From positions 60,434-124,433 of the forward strand of contig NZ_JBCGDC010000004.1 of the NCBI RefSeq assembly GCF_042237075.1: a DNA stretch of 64,000 nt, read 5' to 3'. The notes under the pieces were generated by a model. That model made no database searches. It saw nothing but the letters and a program-made list of their open reading frames with translations, and was not told where the DNA came from. Below, piece after piece: positions 24,448 to 32,968 of the stretch. The translations under genes were made by a program, and so were the position numbers. The stretch comes from Polymorphospora lycopeni. Its GTDB lineage: Bacteria > Actinomycetota > Actinomycetes > Mycobacteriales > Micromonosporaceae. The number at the start of each line of letters is the position of its first letter. The stretch's first letter is position 1.

Positions 24448-26050
24448 CAGTCTGAGCCGGCGCCGGTTCCTGACGATCGCCGGTGGTACGGCGGTCGCGG
24501 CGGCCGGGGCCGGCCTGCTTTCCGCCTGCGGCAGTTCGTCCACCCCGAGCACCCCGGACGGCGCCGGTAGCGCGGCGCTGCCCGACTACGTCCCGTCCGA
24601 ACTGGTCCGCCCGGATCTGCCGCCGACCGCCGAGGGGGTGATGGCCGGCTACTACCAGTTCCCGAGGCAACTGGTCGACGCGTTCGACAGCAAGCCCGGC
24701 GAAGGGCTCGGCGACGTCAGCATCCTCACCAACATGTTCAACCCGGTGCCGCCGGCCCTGGGAAGCAACCAGTTCTGGCAGGAGCTGAACAACCGGGTCG
24801 GGGCCAACCTCGGCATCACCATGACCCCGTCGGCCGACTACCTCAACAAGCTCTCCACCACCGTCGCCAGCGGCGACCTGCCCGACATCATGCTCATCTC
24901 GGCCCGGCTGGCCCGGCGTGCCGACGTACTCACCCGGCTCTGCGCCGACCTGTCGGAGCTGATCGGCGACTCAAACGCCGCGAACTTCCCGTTCCTGGCC
25001 AACATCCCCCGCGACTCGTGGCTGTCGACCGCGTACGGCGGCGGCATCTACGCCATCCCGATCTCCCGGGCGATCGTCGGCACGATCATGTTCGCCCGGA
25101 CCGACCTGATCGCCCAGCGCGGCCTGAACCCCGCCCCGGGCAGCTACGCCGAATTCGTCGCGCTGGCCCAGGGGCTGACCGACGCGCGAAACAACCGGTG
25201 GGCGTTCGGCAGCGCCAAGCAGGTCATCGCCTACGTCGGCAACATGCTGCGGGTGCCGAACGTCTGGCGGGAGGAGGGCGGCAAGTTCACCTCCGAGATG
25301 GAGACCCCGGAGCGCAGGGAGGCCGTCGCCCGGGTCGCCGAGATGTACAAGGCCGGGCTGTTCCACCCGGACGCGATCGGCGGCCGGCTACAACTGCGGG
25401 ACCTGCTCGGCAACGGCACCATCGCGCTGAACGCCGAGGGGTACGCCGCCTGGGACATCCTGGCCGACACCCACAAGGTCCAGTTCGGCGGCATCCCCGC
25501 CCCCGGCTACGACGGCGGCACCCCCGTACACCGCTCCGGCACCCCGTCGTTCGCGCTGACCGCCTTCCGGAAGACCGACAAGGCGCGGCTGGAGAAGCTG
25601 CTGCGGATCTGCGACTGGCTGGCCGCCCCGCTCGGCACCAGCGAGTACATGTTCCGCAAGTTCGGCGTCGAGGGCCGGCACTGGAACTGGCAGGACGGCG
25701 TACCGGTCCGCACCGACGCCGGCAACGTCGAGGTCAAGCTGCCGCTGGAGTACGTCAGCGACTCCCCACACATCCTCGGCCCCACCGACCGGGCCCGGGT
25801 CGACGCGCAGCGGGCGTACCAGGAGAAGGTCATTCCGAACCTGCTCCGCAACCCGTCCGAGGGCCTCGTCTCGGAGACGTCGGTCGCGAAGTCCGGCGAA
25901 CTCACGAAGATCATCGACACGGTCGAGCTGGACATCGTCTCCGGCCGCAAGCCGATCAGCGCCTGGGACGAGGCGGTCGCGCAGTGGAAGACGGCCGGCG
26001 GGGACCAGATCCGCGCCGAGTACGAGGCGGCCCTGGCCGAGCAGAAGTAG
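24440..26050 (+). CDS. Tat-exported sugar-binding lipoprotein (LipO-like)
   Basis: Solute-binding receptor of 536 residues. The N-terminus SRRRFLTIAGG carries a twin-arginine motif, a hydrophobic stretch follows, and LSACG is a lipobox, so it is probably exported folded and lipid-anchored. Its size and 'SGDLPDIMLI' match the long solute-binding proteins paired with LplB/YtcP permeases for complex oligosaccharides. ATG 24440 is chosen because GGAG lies ten bases upstream; GTG 24431 would sit directly on it. It overlaps the GH38 stop by eight bases. Confidence 0.9.
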   Translation: MHNSLSRRRFLTIAGGTAVAAAGAGLLSACGSSSTPSTPDGAGSAALPDYVPSELVRPDLPPTAEGVMAGYYQFPRQLVDAFDSKPGEGLGDVSILTNMFNPVPPALGSNQFWQELNNRVGANLGITMTPSADYLNKLSTTVASGDLPDIMLISARLARRADVLTRLCADLSELIGDSNAANFPFLANIPRDSWLSTAYGGGIYAIPISRAIVGTIMFARTDLIAQRGLNPAPGSYAEFVALAQGLTDARNNRWAFGSAKQVIAYVGNMLRVPNVWREEGGKFTSEMETPERREAVARVAEMYKAGLFHPDAIGGRLQLRDLLGNGTIALNAEGYAAWDILADTHKVQFGGIPAPGYDGGTPVHRSGTPSFALTAFRKTDKARLEKLLRICDWLAAPLGTSEYMFRKFGVEGRHWNWQDGVPVRTDAGNVEVKLPLEYVSDSPHILGPTDRARVDAQRAYQEKVIPNLLRNPSEGLVSETSVAKSGELTKIIDTVELDIVSGRKPISAWDEAVAQWKTAGGDQIRAEYEAALAEQK

Positions 26051-26058
26051 GGGGAGGC

Positions 26059-27000
26059 ATGGCGTCACCCGCATCGGCCGGGAAACGCGCGTCCGGCTGG
26101 CAGCGCTTCAAGCGGGACCGTTTCCTGCTGCTGCTCGCGCTGCCCGGCGTCGCCCTGGTGCTGCTGTTCCAGTACGTGCCGATGCTCGGCAACGTCATCG
26201 CGTTCAAGGACTACCAGCCGTACCTGACGATCGCGGAGTCGCCGTGGGTCGGGTTCGCCAACTTCGAGGTCATCTTCAACGGTGACCCGGCGTTCCTCAA
26301 CGCGCTCAAGAACACCCTGATCATCTCGTTCCTCCAGATCGCCGTGGTGTTCCCGATCCCGATCGCGCTCGCCCTGCTGCTCAACAGCCTGCTCAGCGAA
26401 AAGATCAAACGGGTCGTCCAGTCGATCCTCTACCTGCCGCACTTCATGTCCTGGGTCATCGTCGTCGCGCTGTTCCAGCACATGCTGGGCAACGCCGGCA
26501 TCTACAACAACTGGGCCCGCCAGCACGACTTCCCGCAGTTGAACATCATCGGCGACCCCGACCTGTTCTTCGCCCTGATCACCTCGCAGGCGGTCTGGAA
26601 GGACGCCGGCTGGGGCACGATCATCTTCCTGGCCGCGATCTCCCGGGTGGACCTGGAACTGTTCGAGGCGGTCGCGGTCGACGGCGGCGGCCGGCTGCGC
26701 CAACTCTGGCACGTCACCCTGCCCGCGATCCGCTCGGTCGTCGTGCTGCTGCTCATCCTCAAGCTCGGCGACGTGCTCACCGTCGGCTTCGAACAGATCG
26801 TGCTGCAACAGAACCAAGTCGGCCTGGAGACCTCCGAAGTGCTCGACACGTACGTCTACAACTACGGCATCGTCGGCGGCAACTGGGGCGTGTCGGCCGC
26901 GGTGGGGCTGGTCAAGGGACTCGTCGGAGCGATCCTCGTGCTGGGCGCGAACAAGGTGGCGCACCTGTTCGGGGAGAGAGGGATCTACTCGAAATGGTGA
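26059..27000 (+). CDS. Carbohydrate ABC transporter permease (LplB type)
   Basis: Membrane component of the sugar importer, 313 residues with six hydrophobic segments. The coupling-loop motif 'EAVAVDGGGRLRQLWHVTLP' is clear, and 'FKDYQPYLTI..SPWVGFANFEVIF' is typical for the LplB branch of CUT1 importers. A strong GGGGAGG precedes ATG 26059. Its stop overlaps the start of the second permease. No ATPase gene is present in the locus. Confidence 0.93.
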   Translation: MASPASAGKRASGWQRFKRDRFLLLLALPGVALVLLFQYVPMLGNVIAFKDYQPYLTIAESPWVGFANFEVIFNGDPAFLNALKNTLIISFLQIAVVFPIPIALALLLNSLLSEKIKRVVQSILYLPHFMSWVIVVALFQHMLGNAGIYNNWARQHDFPQLNIIGDPDLFFALITSQAVWKDAGWGTIIFLAAISRVDLELFEAVAVDGGGRLRQLWHVTLPAIRSVVVLLLILKLGDVLTVGFEQIVLQQNQVGLETSEVLDTYVYNYGIVGGNWGVSAAVGLVKGLVGAILVLGANKVAHLFGERGIYSKW

Positions 27001-27944
27001 CCGACACCAAACCCCGCCCGAAGCGCTCCTCGCCGCTGCTGCCCGGGGTGGCCCGGCAGCGGCGCCGACGTACGGTCAACGGCGCCCCGGTCCCGAACGT
27101 CGCCGTCCGGGGCATCAAGGGCGTCGTGCTCTTCCTGTGCTGCGCGGTGGTGCTGCTCCCCTTCGTCGCCGTCGTCTCGACGTCGCTCGCCGACCAGGAG
27201 CAGATCACCGCCGCCGGCGGGTACGTGCTGTGGCCGACCGACCCGTCGTTCGACGCGTACGCGGCGATCTTCCGTGGTGGCGTGGTGACCCGGGCGACGC
27301 TGGTCTCGATCGGCATCACCCTGGTCGGCTCGGCACTGTCGGTCGCGGTCGTGGCGCTGCTGGCGTACTCGCTGTCGCGGCCCGGCACCTGGGGACACCG
27401 GCCGATCCTGATCATGGTGCTGCTGACCATGCTGTTCAACGCCGGGATGATCCCGAACTACCTGCTGATCAAGGAACTCGGGCTGATCGACTCGTACTGG
27501 GCGCTGATCCTGCCCGGTCTCACCTCCGCGTTCCAGGTCATCATCATGCGGGCCTTCTTCATGGAGGTCCCCAAGGAGATCGTCGACGCCGCCCGGATCG
27601 ACGGCGCCAGCGAACTGCAGATCCTCACCCGCATCATGCTGCCGCTCTCCAAGGCGGTGATCGCGGTCATCGGCCTGTTCAACGCGGTCGCCTACTGGAG
27701 CGCGTTCTTCAACGCCGTGCTCTACATCAACTCCACCGAGAAGTGGCCGCTGCAACTGGTGCTGCGCACGTACGTCGTCGACAACACCCAGATCGGCACC
27801 GACCTGCCCGGCGAGGTCGTGCCACCGCAGCAGTCGCTGCAGATGGCGATCCTGGTCGTCTCGCTGATCCCGATCTGCATGGTCTACCCGTTCCTCCAAC
27901 GGCACTTCGCCAAGGGCGTCGTCATCGGCGCCGTCAAGGGCTGA
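26994..27944 (+). CDS. Carbohydrate ABC transporter permease (YtcP type)
   Basis: Second membrane component of the sugar importer, 316 residues. It has the EAA motif 'EIVDAARIDGASELQILTRIMLPLSKAVIAVIGLF' and the family feature 'LTMLFNAGMIPNYLLIKELGLIDSYWALILPG'. The C-terminal 'QRHFAKGVVIGAVKG' is typical for YtcP. It pairs with the preceding permease. About 95 bases separate its stop from the next gene, with no strong terminator that I can see. Confidence 0.93.
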   Translation: MVTDTKPRPKRSSPLLPGVARQRRRRTVNGAPVPNVAVRGIKGVVLFLCCAVVLLPFVAVVSTSLADQEQITAAGGYVLWPTDPSFDAYAAIFRGGVVTRATLVSIGITLVGSALSVAVVALLAYSLSRPGTWGHRPILIMVLLTMLFNAGMIPNYLLIKELGLIDSYWALILPGLTSAFQVIIMRAFFMEVPKEIVDAARIDGASELQILTRIMLPLSKAVIAVIGLFNAVAYWSAFFNAVLYINSTEKWPLQLVLRTYVVDNTQIGTDLPGEVVPPQQSLQMAILVVSLIPICMVYPFLQRHFAKGVVIGAVKG

Positions 27945-28038
27945 CTCCCCCGTTCCGTCCGCCATCCCCCGCACCGTCCCCCATCCCCCGCACCGGCCGG
28001 CGCGGCGTCGCCGGCTGCCGTCGAACAGGAGCACCCCC

Positions 28039-30123
28039 ATGGACGAGAGGACCACCGGCAACGCGCGCCGCCGTGCCCTGACCGCCATCGGCCTGGCCGG
28101 GCTGGCGGTGGCCGGCTCGCAGGCCGTCGCCACCGCCGCGCAGGCCCGCCCCGGCCGCCGACTCACCCTCACCGGCACCACCGAGAGCGTCGCCGACCTG
28201 CGCGGCACCGTCGGCACCGCCGACGGCGACCAGATCCACCTGCTCGGCTACCACGCCAGCACACCCGGCGTCGGCGGCGGCGTCCTCTACTGGGACGCCG
28301 ACGCGACCGAGGCCGACAACGGCGGCACCGTCTTCGCCGTCACCGGTGTGGCCACCGGCCGCTGGAAGCGCCCGTACGCGACCCGGATCGACCTGGCCTG
28401 GTTCGGGTGGACCGGCACCGGAACCGGAAACGACTCGCCGAAGGTGCAGGCCGCGGTCGGCGCGCTGCCGGCCGGCGGCACCATCGAGGCCGGCCCCGGC
28501 AAGGTACGCCTGGAGGACACCGTCCAGGTCGTCGGTGTGCCGATCGTCTTCGCCGGTGCCGGGGTCACCGACAACGACGAGTACTCCACCCAGTACGTCG
28601 TCGCGACCGGCGCCGACGACGGCTTCCACCTGTCCGGCGTACGCGGCGGCGGCCTGCGCGACCTCCAGGTGCGCGGCGCCGGCCTGACCGGCGGCAGCAT
28701 CATCATGACCAGCCGCAACGGCACCGACGGCAACTACATGCTGACCTTCGCCAACGTCCGGTTCAAAGACGGGTACAACGGCATCACCCTGCGCGGCGCC
28801 AACACCGTACGGTTCGTCAACTGCGTCTGGAACGGCTTCAACGGCCAGCAGGTGATCCTGCTCAACGGCGTCAACAACGACTCCCGCGCCGACCCGGTCG
28901 AGTTCGTCCAATGTGGTATCGCCGCCGGCAGCGCCAACCGGAACACCGACAACCTCGTCATCGACGGCCTCGGCGGCTCCATCAAGTTCATCGCGACCGC
29001 GATCCTCTTCGGCCGGCACGGCATCTGGATGAAGAACACCCCGGGCGCCTCGATCCCCAAGTTCCTCTACTTCGAGGGCGGCGGCTTCGAGAACGGCCAC
29101 GGCGTACCCGTCCTGCTGGAGGCCGGCGCCCAGGCCCAGTTCACCAACACCTACATCTCCGCCGACAACGAGGACGACAACGTCCGCATCGGCCCCGGCT
29201 TCACCGGCACCGCCACCTTCACCAACAGCGTCATCCGCGGCTGCGGCCGCAACGGCATCGACATCGCCTCGACCCGGATCACGGTCACCGGCTGCCTCAT
29301 CGGCAACAACGGCCGGACCGCGCACCCGGCCTTCGCCCGTACGGTCACCGGCGCGGCCGCCAACGGCGCCGGCCGGGTACGGATCACCACCGGCGCCGCC
29401 CACGGCTGGGAGACCGGCGACCGGATCTCCATCCAGGGCGTCACCGGCACCACCGAGGCGAACGGGAAGTGGGTGATCGAGGTCGTCGACGAGGACACCT
29501 TCGACCTGCCCGCCGTCGCGTTCGCGAACGGCTACGCCGGCGGCGGCACCGGCTACCGCCACGGCGCCGGCATCAACATCCGGGACACCGCCAGCCGGGT
29601 CGTCATCGTCGGCAACGCCATCGGCGGTCTCGCCGACGGGATCAACCGCCAGGACCACGGCATCGTCAACGCGGCCGCCGACGTGCTGATCAGCGGCAAC
29701 GACCTGAACGGCAACACCGTCGGCCCGTACCAACTGACCGGCACCCCGACCGCGCAGACCCGGATCACCGGCAACAAGGGCGTCGAGCAGATCGACGGCT
29801 GGTTGACCGCCCGGGTGTCCGGTCCGGTGGCCGACGGCCTGTTCGACTTCGGCAATCTGCTCTACCTCGACTCGCAGCGGATCCGGGTGGTCCGGGTGAC
29901 CCGCGTCGTGGGTTCCGGCACCTGCGACGTCCGGCTGGACGCCGACGGCGCGAGCGCCGGTGGCACCGCCGTCACGGCCACCACCGCCGTGCTGACCACC
30001 AGCCTCGTCACCCCGTTCACAGTGGACGGGGTCGGCGGTCCGCGCCGGCTCCGGGCCAGGGTGCTCGGCGCGTCGGGCGTGACCGACCTCGAGGTCCAGT
30101 TCGGCTACCAGTTGGTGAGCTGA
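28039..30123 (+). CDS. Secreted right-handed beta-helix protein with phage-tail-like insert
   Basis: A 694-residue exported protein with a Tat-like signal (ARRRALTAIGLAGLAVAG..QAVATAAQA). Residues about 95-430 show repeated short strands of the pectate-lyase superfamily. Around residues 445-500 a segment with 'AHGWETGDRISIQGVTGT' and 'EANGKWVIEVVDEDTFDL' resembles the small FCCH-like domain common in phage tail fibres. The helix then resumes and a beta-rich C-terminal domain follows. It probably binds or cleaves an extracellular polysaccharide whose fragments the importer takes up. No clear catalytic Asp/Arg set could be identified. It is the last gene before a terminator. Confidence 0.8.
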   Translation: MDERTTGNARRRALTAIGLAGLAVAGSQAVATAAQARPGRRLTLTGTTESVADLRGTVGTADGDQIHLLGYHASTPGVGGGVLYWDADATEADNGGTVFAVTGVATGRWKRPYATRIDLAWFGWTGTGTGNDSPKVQAAVGALPAGGTIEAGPGKVRLEDTVQVVGVPIVFAGAGVTDNDEYSTQYVVATGADDGFHLSGVRGGGLRDLQVRGAGLTGGSIIMTSRNGTDGNYMLTFANVRFKDGYNGITLRGANTVRFVNCVWNGFNGQQVILLNGVNNDSRADPVEFVQCGIAAGSANRNTDNLVIDGLGGSIKFIATAILFGRHGIWMKNTPGASIPKFLYFEGGGFENGHGVPVLLEAGAQAQFTNTYISADNEDDNVRIGPGFTGTATFTNSVIRGCGRNGIDIASTRITVTGCLIGNNGRTAHPAFARTVTGAAANGAGRVRITTGAAHGWETGDRISIQGVTGTTEANGKWVIEVVDEDTFDLPAVAFANGYAGGGTGYRHGAGINIRDTASRVVIVGNAIGGLADGINRQDHGIVNAAADVLISGNDLNGNTVGPYQLTGTPTAQTRITGNKGVEQIDGWLTARVSGPVADGLFDFGNLLYLDSQRIRVVRVTRVVGSGTCDVRLDADGASAGGTAVTATTAVLTTSLVTPFTVDGVGGPRRLRARVLGASGVTDLEVQFGYQLVS

Positions 30124-30130
30124 CCGTCGC

Positions 30131-30164
30131 CCCGCTGGTCGATCAGCGCCGCTCGACCAGCGGG
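30131..30164 (+). terminator. Terminator hairpin after beta-helix gene
   Basis: CCCGCTGGTCGA (30131-30142) pairs perfectly with TCGACCAGCGGG (30153-30164) around a 10-nt loop, starting eight bases after the TGA of the beta-helix gene. There is no T-tract. It marks the end of the glycan operon. Confidence 0.8.
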
Positions 30165-30226
30165 TGCGCCCGCGCCCGGCCCGACTCGCCGAAGAGGACT
30201 GAGCCGCGCCACCACCCGAAGCCTGG

Positions 30227-30255
30227 TTGCTTCCGGTAGCGGGGCCGCCTACGGT
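30227..30255 (+). promoter_or_regulatory. Candidate promoter of the DksA/TraR-like gene
   Basis: TTGCTT (30227-30232), a 17-bp spacer and TACGGT (30250-30255) fit an actinobacterial housekeeping promoter with a TAnnnT -10. Transcription from here would give a leader of roughly 240 nt before ATG 30502. Confidence 0.4.
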
Positions 30256-30454
30256 GGCCTGATGCATCCGGCCGGGCGTCAGGTGGGCGGTGCCGTCAGC
30301 CTCTCGACGGCACGGCCAAACCCCGCGTGCCCGGCTGCCGCGCCCCGGCCGGTCGGGGCGCACGTCCGCACCCCGCGCGGCAACCGGGCCGTGATCCCCG
30401 CGCCAACCGGTCGTAGCCCTCCGGTGCCGCTCCTCACCCGACGAACGGCCACCA

Positions 30455-30489
30455 GGGCGAAGCTATCCAGCTTCGGCCCTTTTCTTTTT
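30455..30489 (+). terminator. Intrinsic terminator-like hairpin inside the DksA/TraR leader
   Basis: GGGC-GAAGCT (30455-30464), loop ATCC, AGCTTC-G-GCCC (30469-30479) form a ten-pair stem with one bulged G, followed directly by TTTTCTTTTT (30480-30489). The ribosome-binding site GAGGAG (30490-30495) begins right after the T-tract and the start codon is at 30502. This is a textbook intrinsic terminator in a high-GC genome, placed where it would act as an attenuator. It could instead end an upstream small RNA. Confidence 0.7.
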
Positions 30490-30501
30490 GAGGAGCGACC
30501 A

Positions 30502-30831
30502 ATGAGTACCGACCTGCACGACGTCTCGGGCCGGGACTGGCTCGGCGACCTGCGAACCAACCTGACCGGCGAGTTCGAGGCACAGACGACCAGGCTCACC
30601 CAACTCACCGCCGACACCGGAGATCCGGCGCAGGAACTCACCCGGGCCGCGCTCATCGCCGCCACCCGGCAGAGCCTGGAGCAGATCAGCGCCGCGCTCG
30701 GCCGGATCGACGCCGGCACCTACGGCCGCTGTGTCCACTGTGGCAAGCAGATCCCGGCCGAGCGGTTGCAGATCCTGCCGCACGCCCGGTTCTGCGTGCC
30801 GTGCCAGGAGAAGCACGGCAGCGCCGGCTGA
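30502..30831 (+). CDS. DksA/TraR-family C4 zinc-finger protein
   Basis: A 109-residue protein with an alpha-helical N-terminal part and a C-terminal C4 zinc finger (Cys77, Cys80, Cys98, Cys101; 'YGRCVHCGKQIPAERL..ARFCVPCQ'). Relatives bind the RNA polymerase secondary channel or act as general stress regulators; short actinobacterial members are mostly uncharacterised. ATG 30502 has GAGGAG six bases upstream. The open frame extends back to 30262 but that stretch contains the promoter and terminator and is not protein-like. Its leader hairpin suggests regulation at elongation. Confidence 0.88.
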   Translation: MSTDLHDVSGRDWLGDLRTNLTGEFEAQTTRLTQLTADTGDPAQELTRAALIAATRQSLEQISAALGRIDAGTYGRCVHCGKQIPAERLQILPHARFCVPCQEKHGSAG

Positions 30832-30910
30832 CCCCGGTCCGGGCCGTCGCGTCGCGCGCCGCGGCACGACGGCCCGGATCAGCCCGCTCCACATCAGACC
30901 GGACGACGAC

Positions 30911-31603
30911 TCACGGGGTGGCCCGGCGAATGACCGGATAGACGGCGACGGCGAGCAGCAGGGCCAGCAGGGCCGGCCAGCCGAGGATCAGCGCGGTCGC
31001 GCCCTGTGCGGCGAACCAGGAGCCGATCGCGTTCCACCAGCCCTGCCAGGTGATCAGGGTCGCCAGCGCGCCGCCGACCAGGATGCCGACCAGGCCCAGG
31101 ACGAGCAGGCCGCTGGTCCCCCAGCGCTTGAAGACGACCCCGACGGCCGTGCCGAGCATGCCCAGCAGCAGGAACGGGACCGCGTAGCCGAGAAGCTGGA
31201 GCACCGGGTTGTCCAGGAACAGGGCCGGGATGCCGAAGAAGCGCAGCTTGACCCCCCAGCCGTCGGTCGCCGCCTCGACGACGCCGAGCAGATAGAGCAC
31301 CACCGCGTAGAGCAGTGCCTGGGCCGCCAGGAGCAGCAGGTGCGACAGGTAGAAGGCCCGCCGGGTCACGCCGAGCCCGAGCGCGAACGGGAACCACTGG
31401 GTCACCGACTGGACCAGGGCGACCAGCACCACCGCGTAGATGCAGATCAGGCCGCCGGTGACCGTCGTCCGCCCCAGGTCACCCATGCTTCCGTAGAAGA
31501 AGACGTTGACAGCGAAGGAGGCCGCGAGCATGCCCCACGGCCAGCCGACCATGCTGCGCCAGGTGACGAGTTGGAGTCGGGCGGCCGGCAGGACACGGTT
31601 CAC
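30911..31603 (-). CDS. ABC transporter membrane protein (YtrC/D-like)
   Basis: An integral membrane protein of 230 residues with six hydrophobic segments. Its start overlaps the stop of the ATPase gene by four bases, so it is the membrane partner of that ATPase. It has no EAA loop, as expected for an exporter-type or ABC-2-like permease. In GntR(YtrA)-type operons such systems respond to cell-envelope stress or antibiotics. The substrate is unknown. Confidence 0.8.
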   Translation of the reverse strand: MNRVLPAARLQLVTWRSMVGWPWGMLAASFAVNVFFYGSMGDLGRTTVTGGLICIYAVVLVALVQSVTQWFPFALGLGVTRRAFYLSHLLLLAAQALLYAVVLYLLGVVEAATDGWGVKLRFFGIPALFLDNPVLQLLGYAVPFLLLGMLGTAVGVVFKRWGTSGLLVLGLVGILVGGALATLITWQGWWNAIGSWFAAQGATALILGWPALLALLLAVAVYPVIRRATP

Positions 31604-32505
31604 AGGGCGTACTCCTTCGCGGTCGGCTCGGTCTTCCCGGCGCCGGTGGTCAGCCGTACGACGAGTTCCTGGAGCGAGACGGTCTCCACGGTGAGACCGA
31701 GGGCACGGGCCTGGACCCGCTCCGCCTCGGTCAGCCGCCCCCGTACGGTCACCCGGGCGGTGCCACCGAGCAGGTTGCCGTGCAGCTCGGTACGGCCGAC
31801 GGTGATCTCGTGCACCGCGGCGACGGGCCCGGAGACGGTGACGACGTCACCGCGCAGGTCGTCGGTGTCCTGGTCGAGCAGGAGCCGGCCGTGGTCGATC
31901 AGCAGGACGTGCTCGATCAGGTCGCTGACCTCGTCGATCAGGTGGGTGGACAGGATCACGGTGCGGGGATGCTCGGCGAAGTCGGCCAGCAGGTGGTCGT
32001 AGAAGAGTTGGCGGGCGACCGCGTCGAGCCCCAGGTAGGGCTCGTCGAAGAACGTCAGCGGGGCCCGCGAGGCGAGCCCGATGATGACGCCGAGGGCCGA
32101 GAGCATGCCCCGGGAGAGCTTCTTGACCATCCGCTGCGGCGGAAGCTGGAACTCCTCCAGCAGGGAGTCGGCGAACCGCTGGTCCCAGTTGGGATGGAGC
32201 AGCCGGGCCGCCCGCAGCGCGTGCCCGACCCGCATGCTCTGCGGGTAGGTCTGGCTCTCCTTGACGAAGCAGGTGCGGGCGAGGACCCGGTCGTTCTCGT
32301 ACGGGTGCTCGCCGAACACGGCGATGTCGCCGGAGGTGGCCATGTTCTGCGCGGTGAGCAACTGCATCAGGGTCGTCTTGCCCGCCCCGTTGCGGCCGAG
32401 CAGGCCGTAGATCCGGTTCTCGGTCAGGCTGAAGCTGACCCCGTCCAGCGCGGTCACGCCCCGGTAGCGTTTGGCGAGGTCGGTGACCGTGACGATGGTG
32501 TTCAC
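31600..32505 (-). CDS. ABC transporter ATP-binding protein (YtrB-like)
   Basis: A 301-residue ATPase with Walker A LLGRNGAGKTTL near residue 35, signature 'LSRGMLSAL', Walker B 'PLTFFDEPYLGLD' and the switch 'STHLID'. The signature is a variant (SRGM instead of SGGQ), as in the YtrB/EcsA-like group. The C-terminal 60 residues hold a regulatory extension. It overlaps both neighbours by four bases, so regulator, ATPase and membrane protein form one operon. Confidence 0.92.
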   Translation of the reverse strand: MNTIVTVTDLAKRYRGVTALDGVSFSLTENRIYGLLGRNGAGKTTLMQLLTAQNMATSGDIAVFGEHPYENDRVLARTCFVKESQTYPQSMRVGHALRAARLLHPNWDQRFADSLLEEFQLPPQRMVKKLSRGMLSALGVIIGLASRAPLTFFDEPYLGLDAVARQLFYDHLLADFAEHPRTVILSTHLIDEVSDLIEHVLLIDHGRLLLDQDTDDLRGDVVTVSGPVAAVHEITVGRTELHGNLLGGTARVTVRGRLTEAERVQARALGLTVETVSLQELVVRLTTGAGKTEPTAKEYAL

Positions 32506-32870
32506 CGCCGCTCCTCCCAGGTGTCGATCATCTTCTTCAGTTCGGTCGGGTCGATGCCGAGCTTGCGGGCCTCGGCGAGCAGCGGCTGGACGTACTGACG
32601 GGCGAACTCCTCACGGCGTCGGCCCCGTAGCCGTTCGCGGGCGCCCGGGGCGACGAACATCCCGATCCCTCGTTTCTTGTAGAGCGTTCCGTCGTCGACC
32701 AGTTGGTTGACGCCCTTGGCCGCGGTCGCCGGGTTGATCCGGTGGAAGGCGGCCAGTTCGTTCGTCGACGGCACCTGGGTGTCCTCGACCAGCGAGCCGT
32801 CGAGTATCGAGTTCTCCAGCAGCTCGGCGATCTGGAGAAAGATCGGCCGACCGTCGTCCATCACCGGCAC
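32502..32870 (-). CDS. GntR-family regulator, YtrA subfamily
   Basis: A 122-residue repressor with a winged helix ('PIFLQIAELLENSILDGSL.EDTQVPSTNELAAFHRINPATAAKGVNQLVDDG') and only a short C-terminal helical tail, typical of the YtrA subfamily. It is the first gene of the operon and is expected to repress it. GTG 32870 or ATG 32861 could be the start. A 9-4-9 inverted repeat lies 35 bases upstream and is the likely operator. Confidence 0.92.
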   Translation of the reverse strand: MPVMDDGRPIFLQIAELLENSILDGSLVEDTQVPSTNELAAFHRINPATAAKGVNQLVDDGTLYKKRGIGMFVAPGARERLRGRRREEFARQYVQPLLAEARKLGIDPTELKKMIDTWEERR

Positions 32871-32904
32871 CGGCCCCCGGGGCCCGACCGGTCCAGGTTC
32901 GCTG

Positions 32905-32926
32905 GTTCATTACTCATGTAACTAAC
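32905..32926 (-). promoter_or_regulatory. Candidate YtrA-type operator
   Basis: GTTCATTAC (32905-32913), spacer TCAT, GTAACTAAC (32918-32926) form an inverted repeat with seven of nine arm positions matching. It is a conspicuous AT-rich island in GC-rich DNA 35 bases before the GntR gene and overlaps its likely promoter. Confidence 0.6.
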
Positions 32927-32968
32927 CATGGAGGCAATGAGGCTCCCCTGTCAAGCCGGCGGCACCGG

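Noticed and set aside
24440..27944. Missing ATPase as a sign of a broken importer
   Set aside because: CUT1 importers of this type in actinobacteria commonly share an MsiK-like ATPase encoded elsewhere, so absence alone is not a defect.
28039..30123. Prophage remnant
   Set aside because: Only one phage-like domain is present; there are no capsid, terminase, integrase or lysis genes, and the protein has its own Tat signal within a sugar-uptake operon.
30262..30501. N-terminal extension of the DksA/TraR-like protein
   Set aside because: It would place the promoter-like and terminator-like elements inside coding sequence, and the peptide is proline/arginine-rich.
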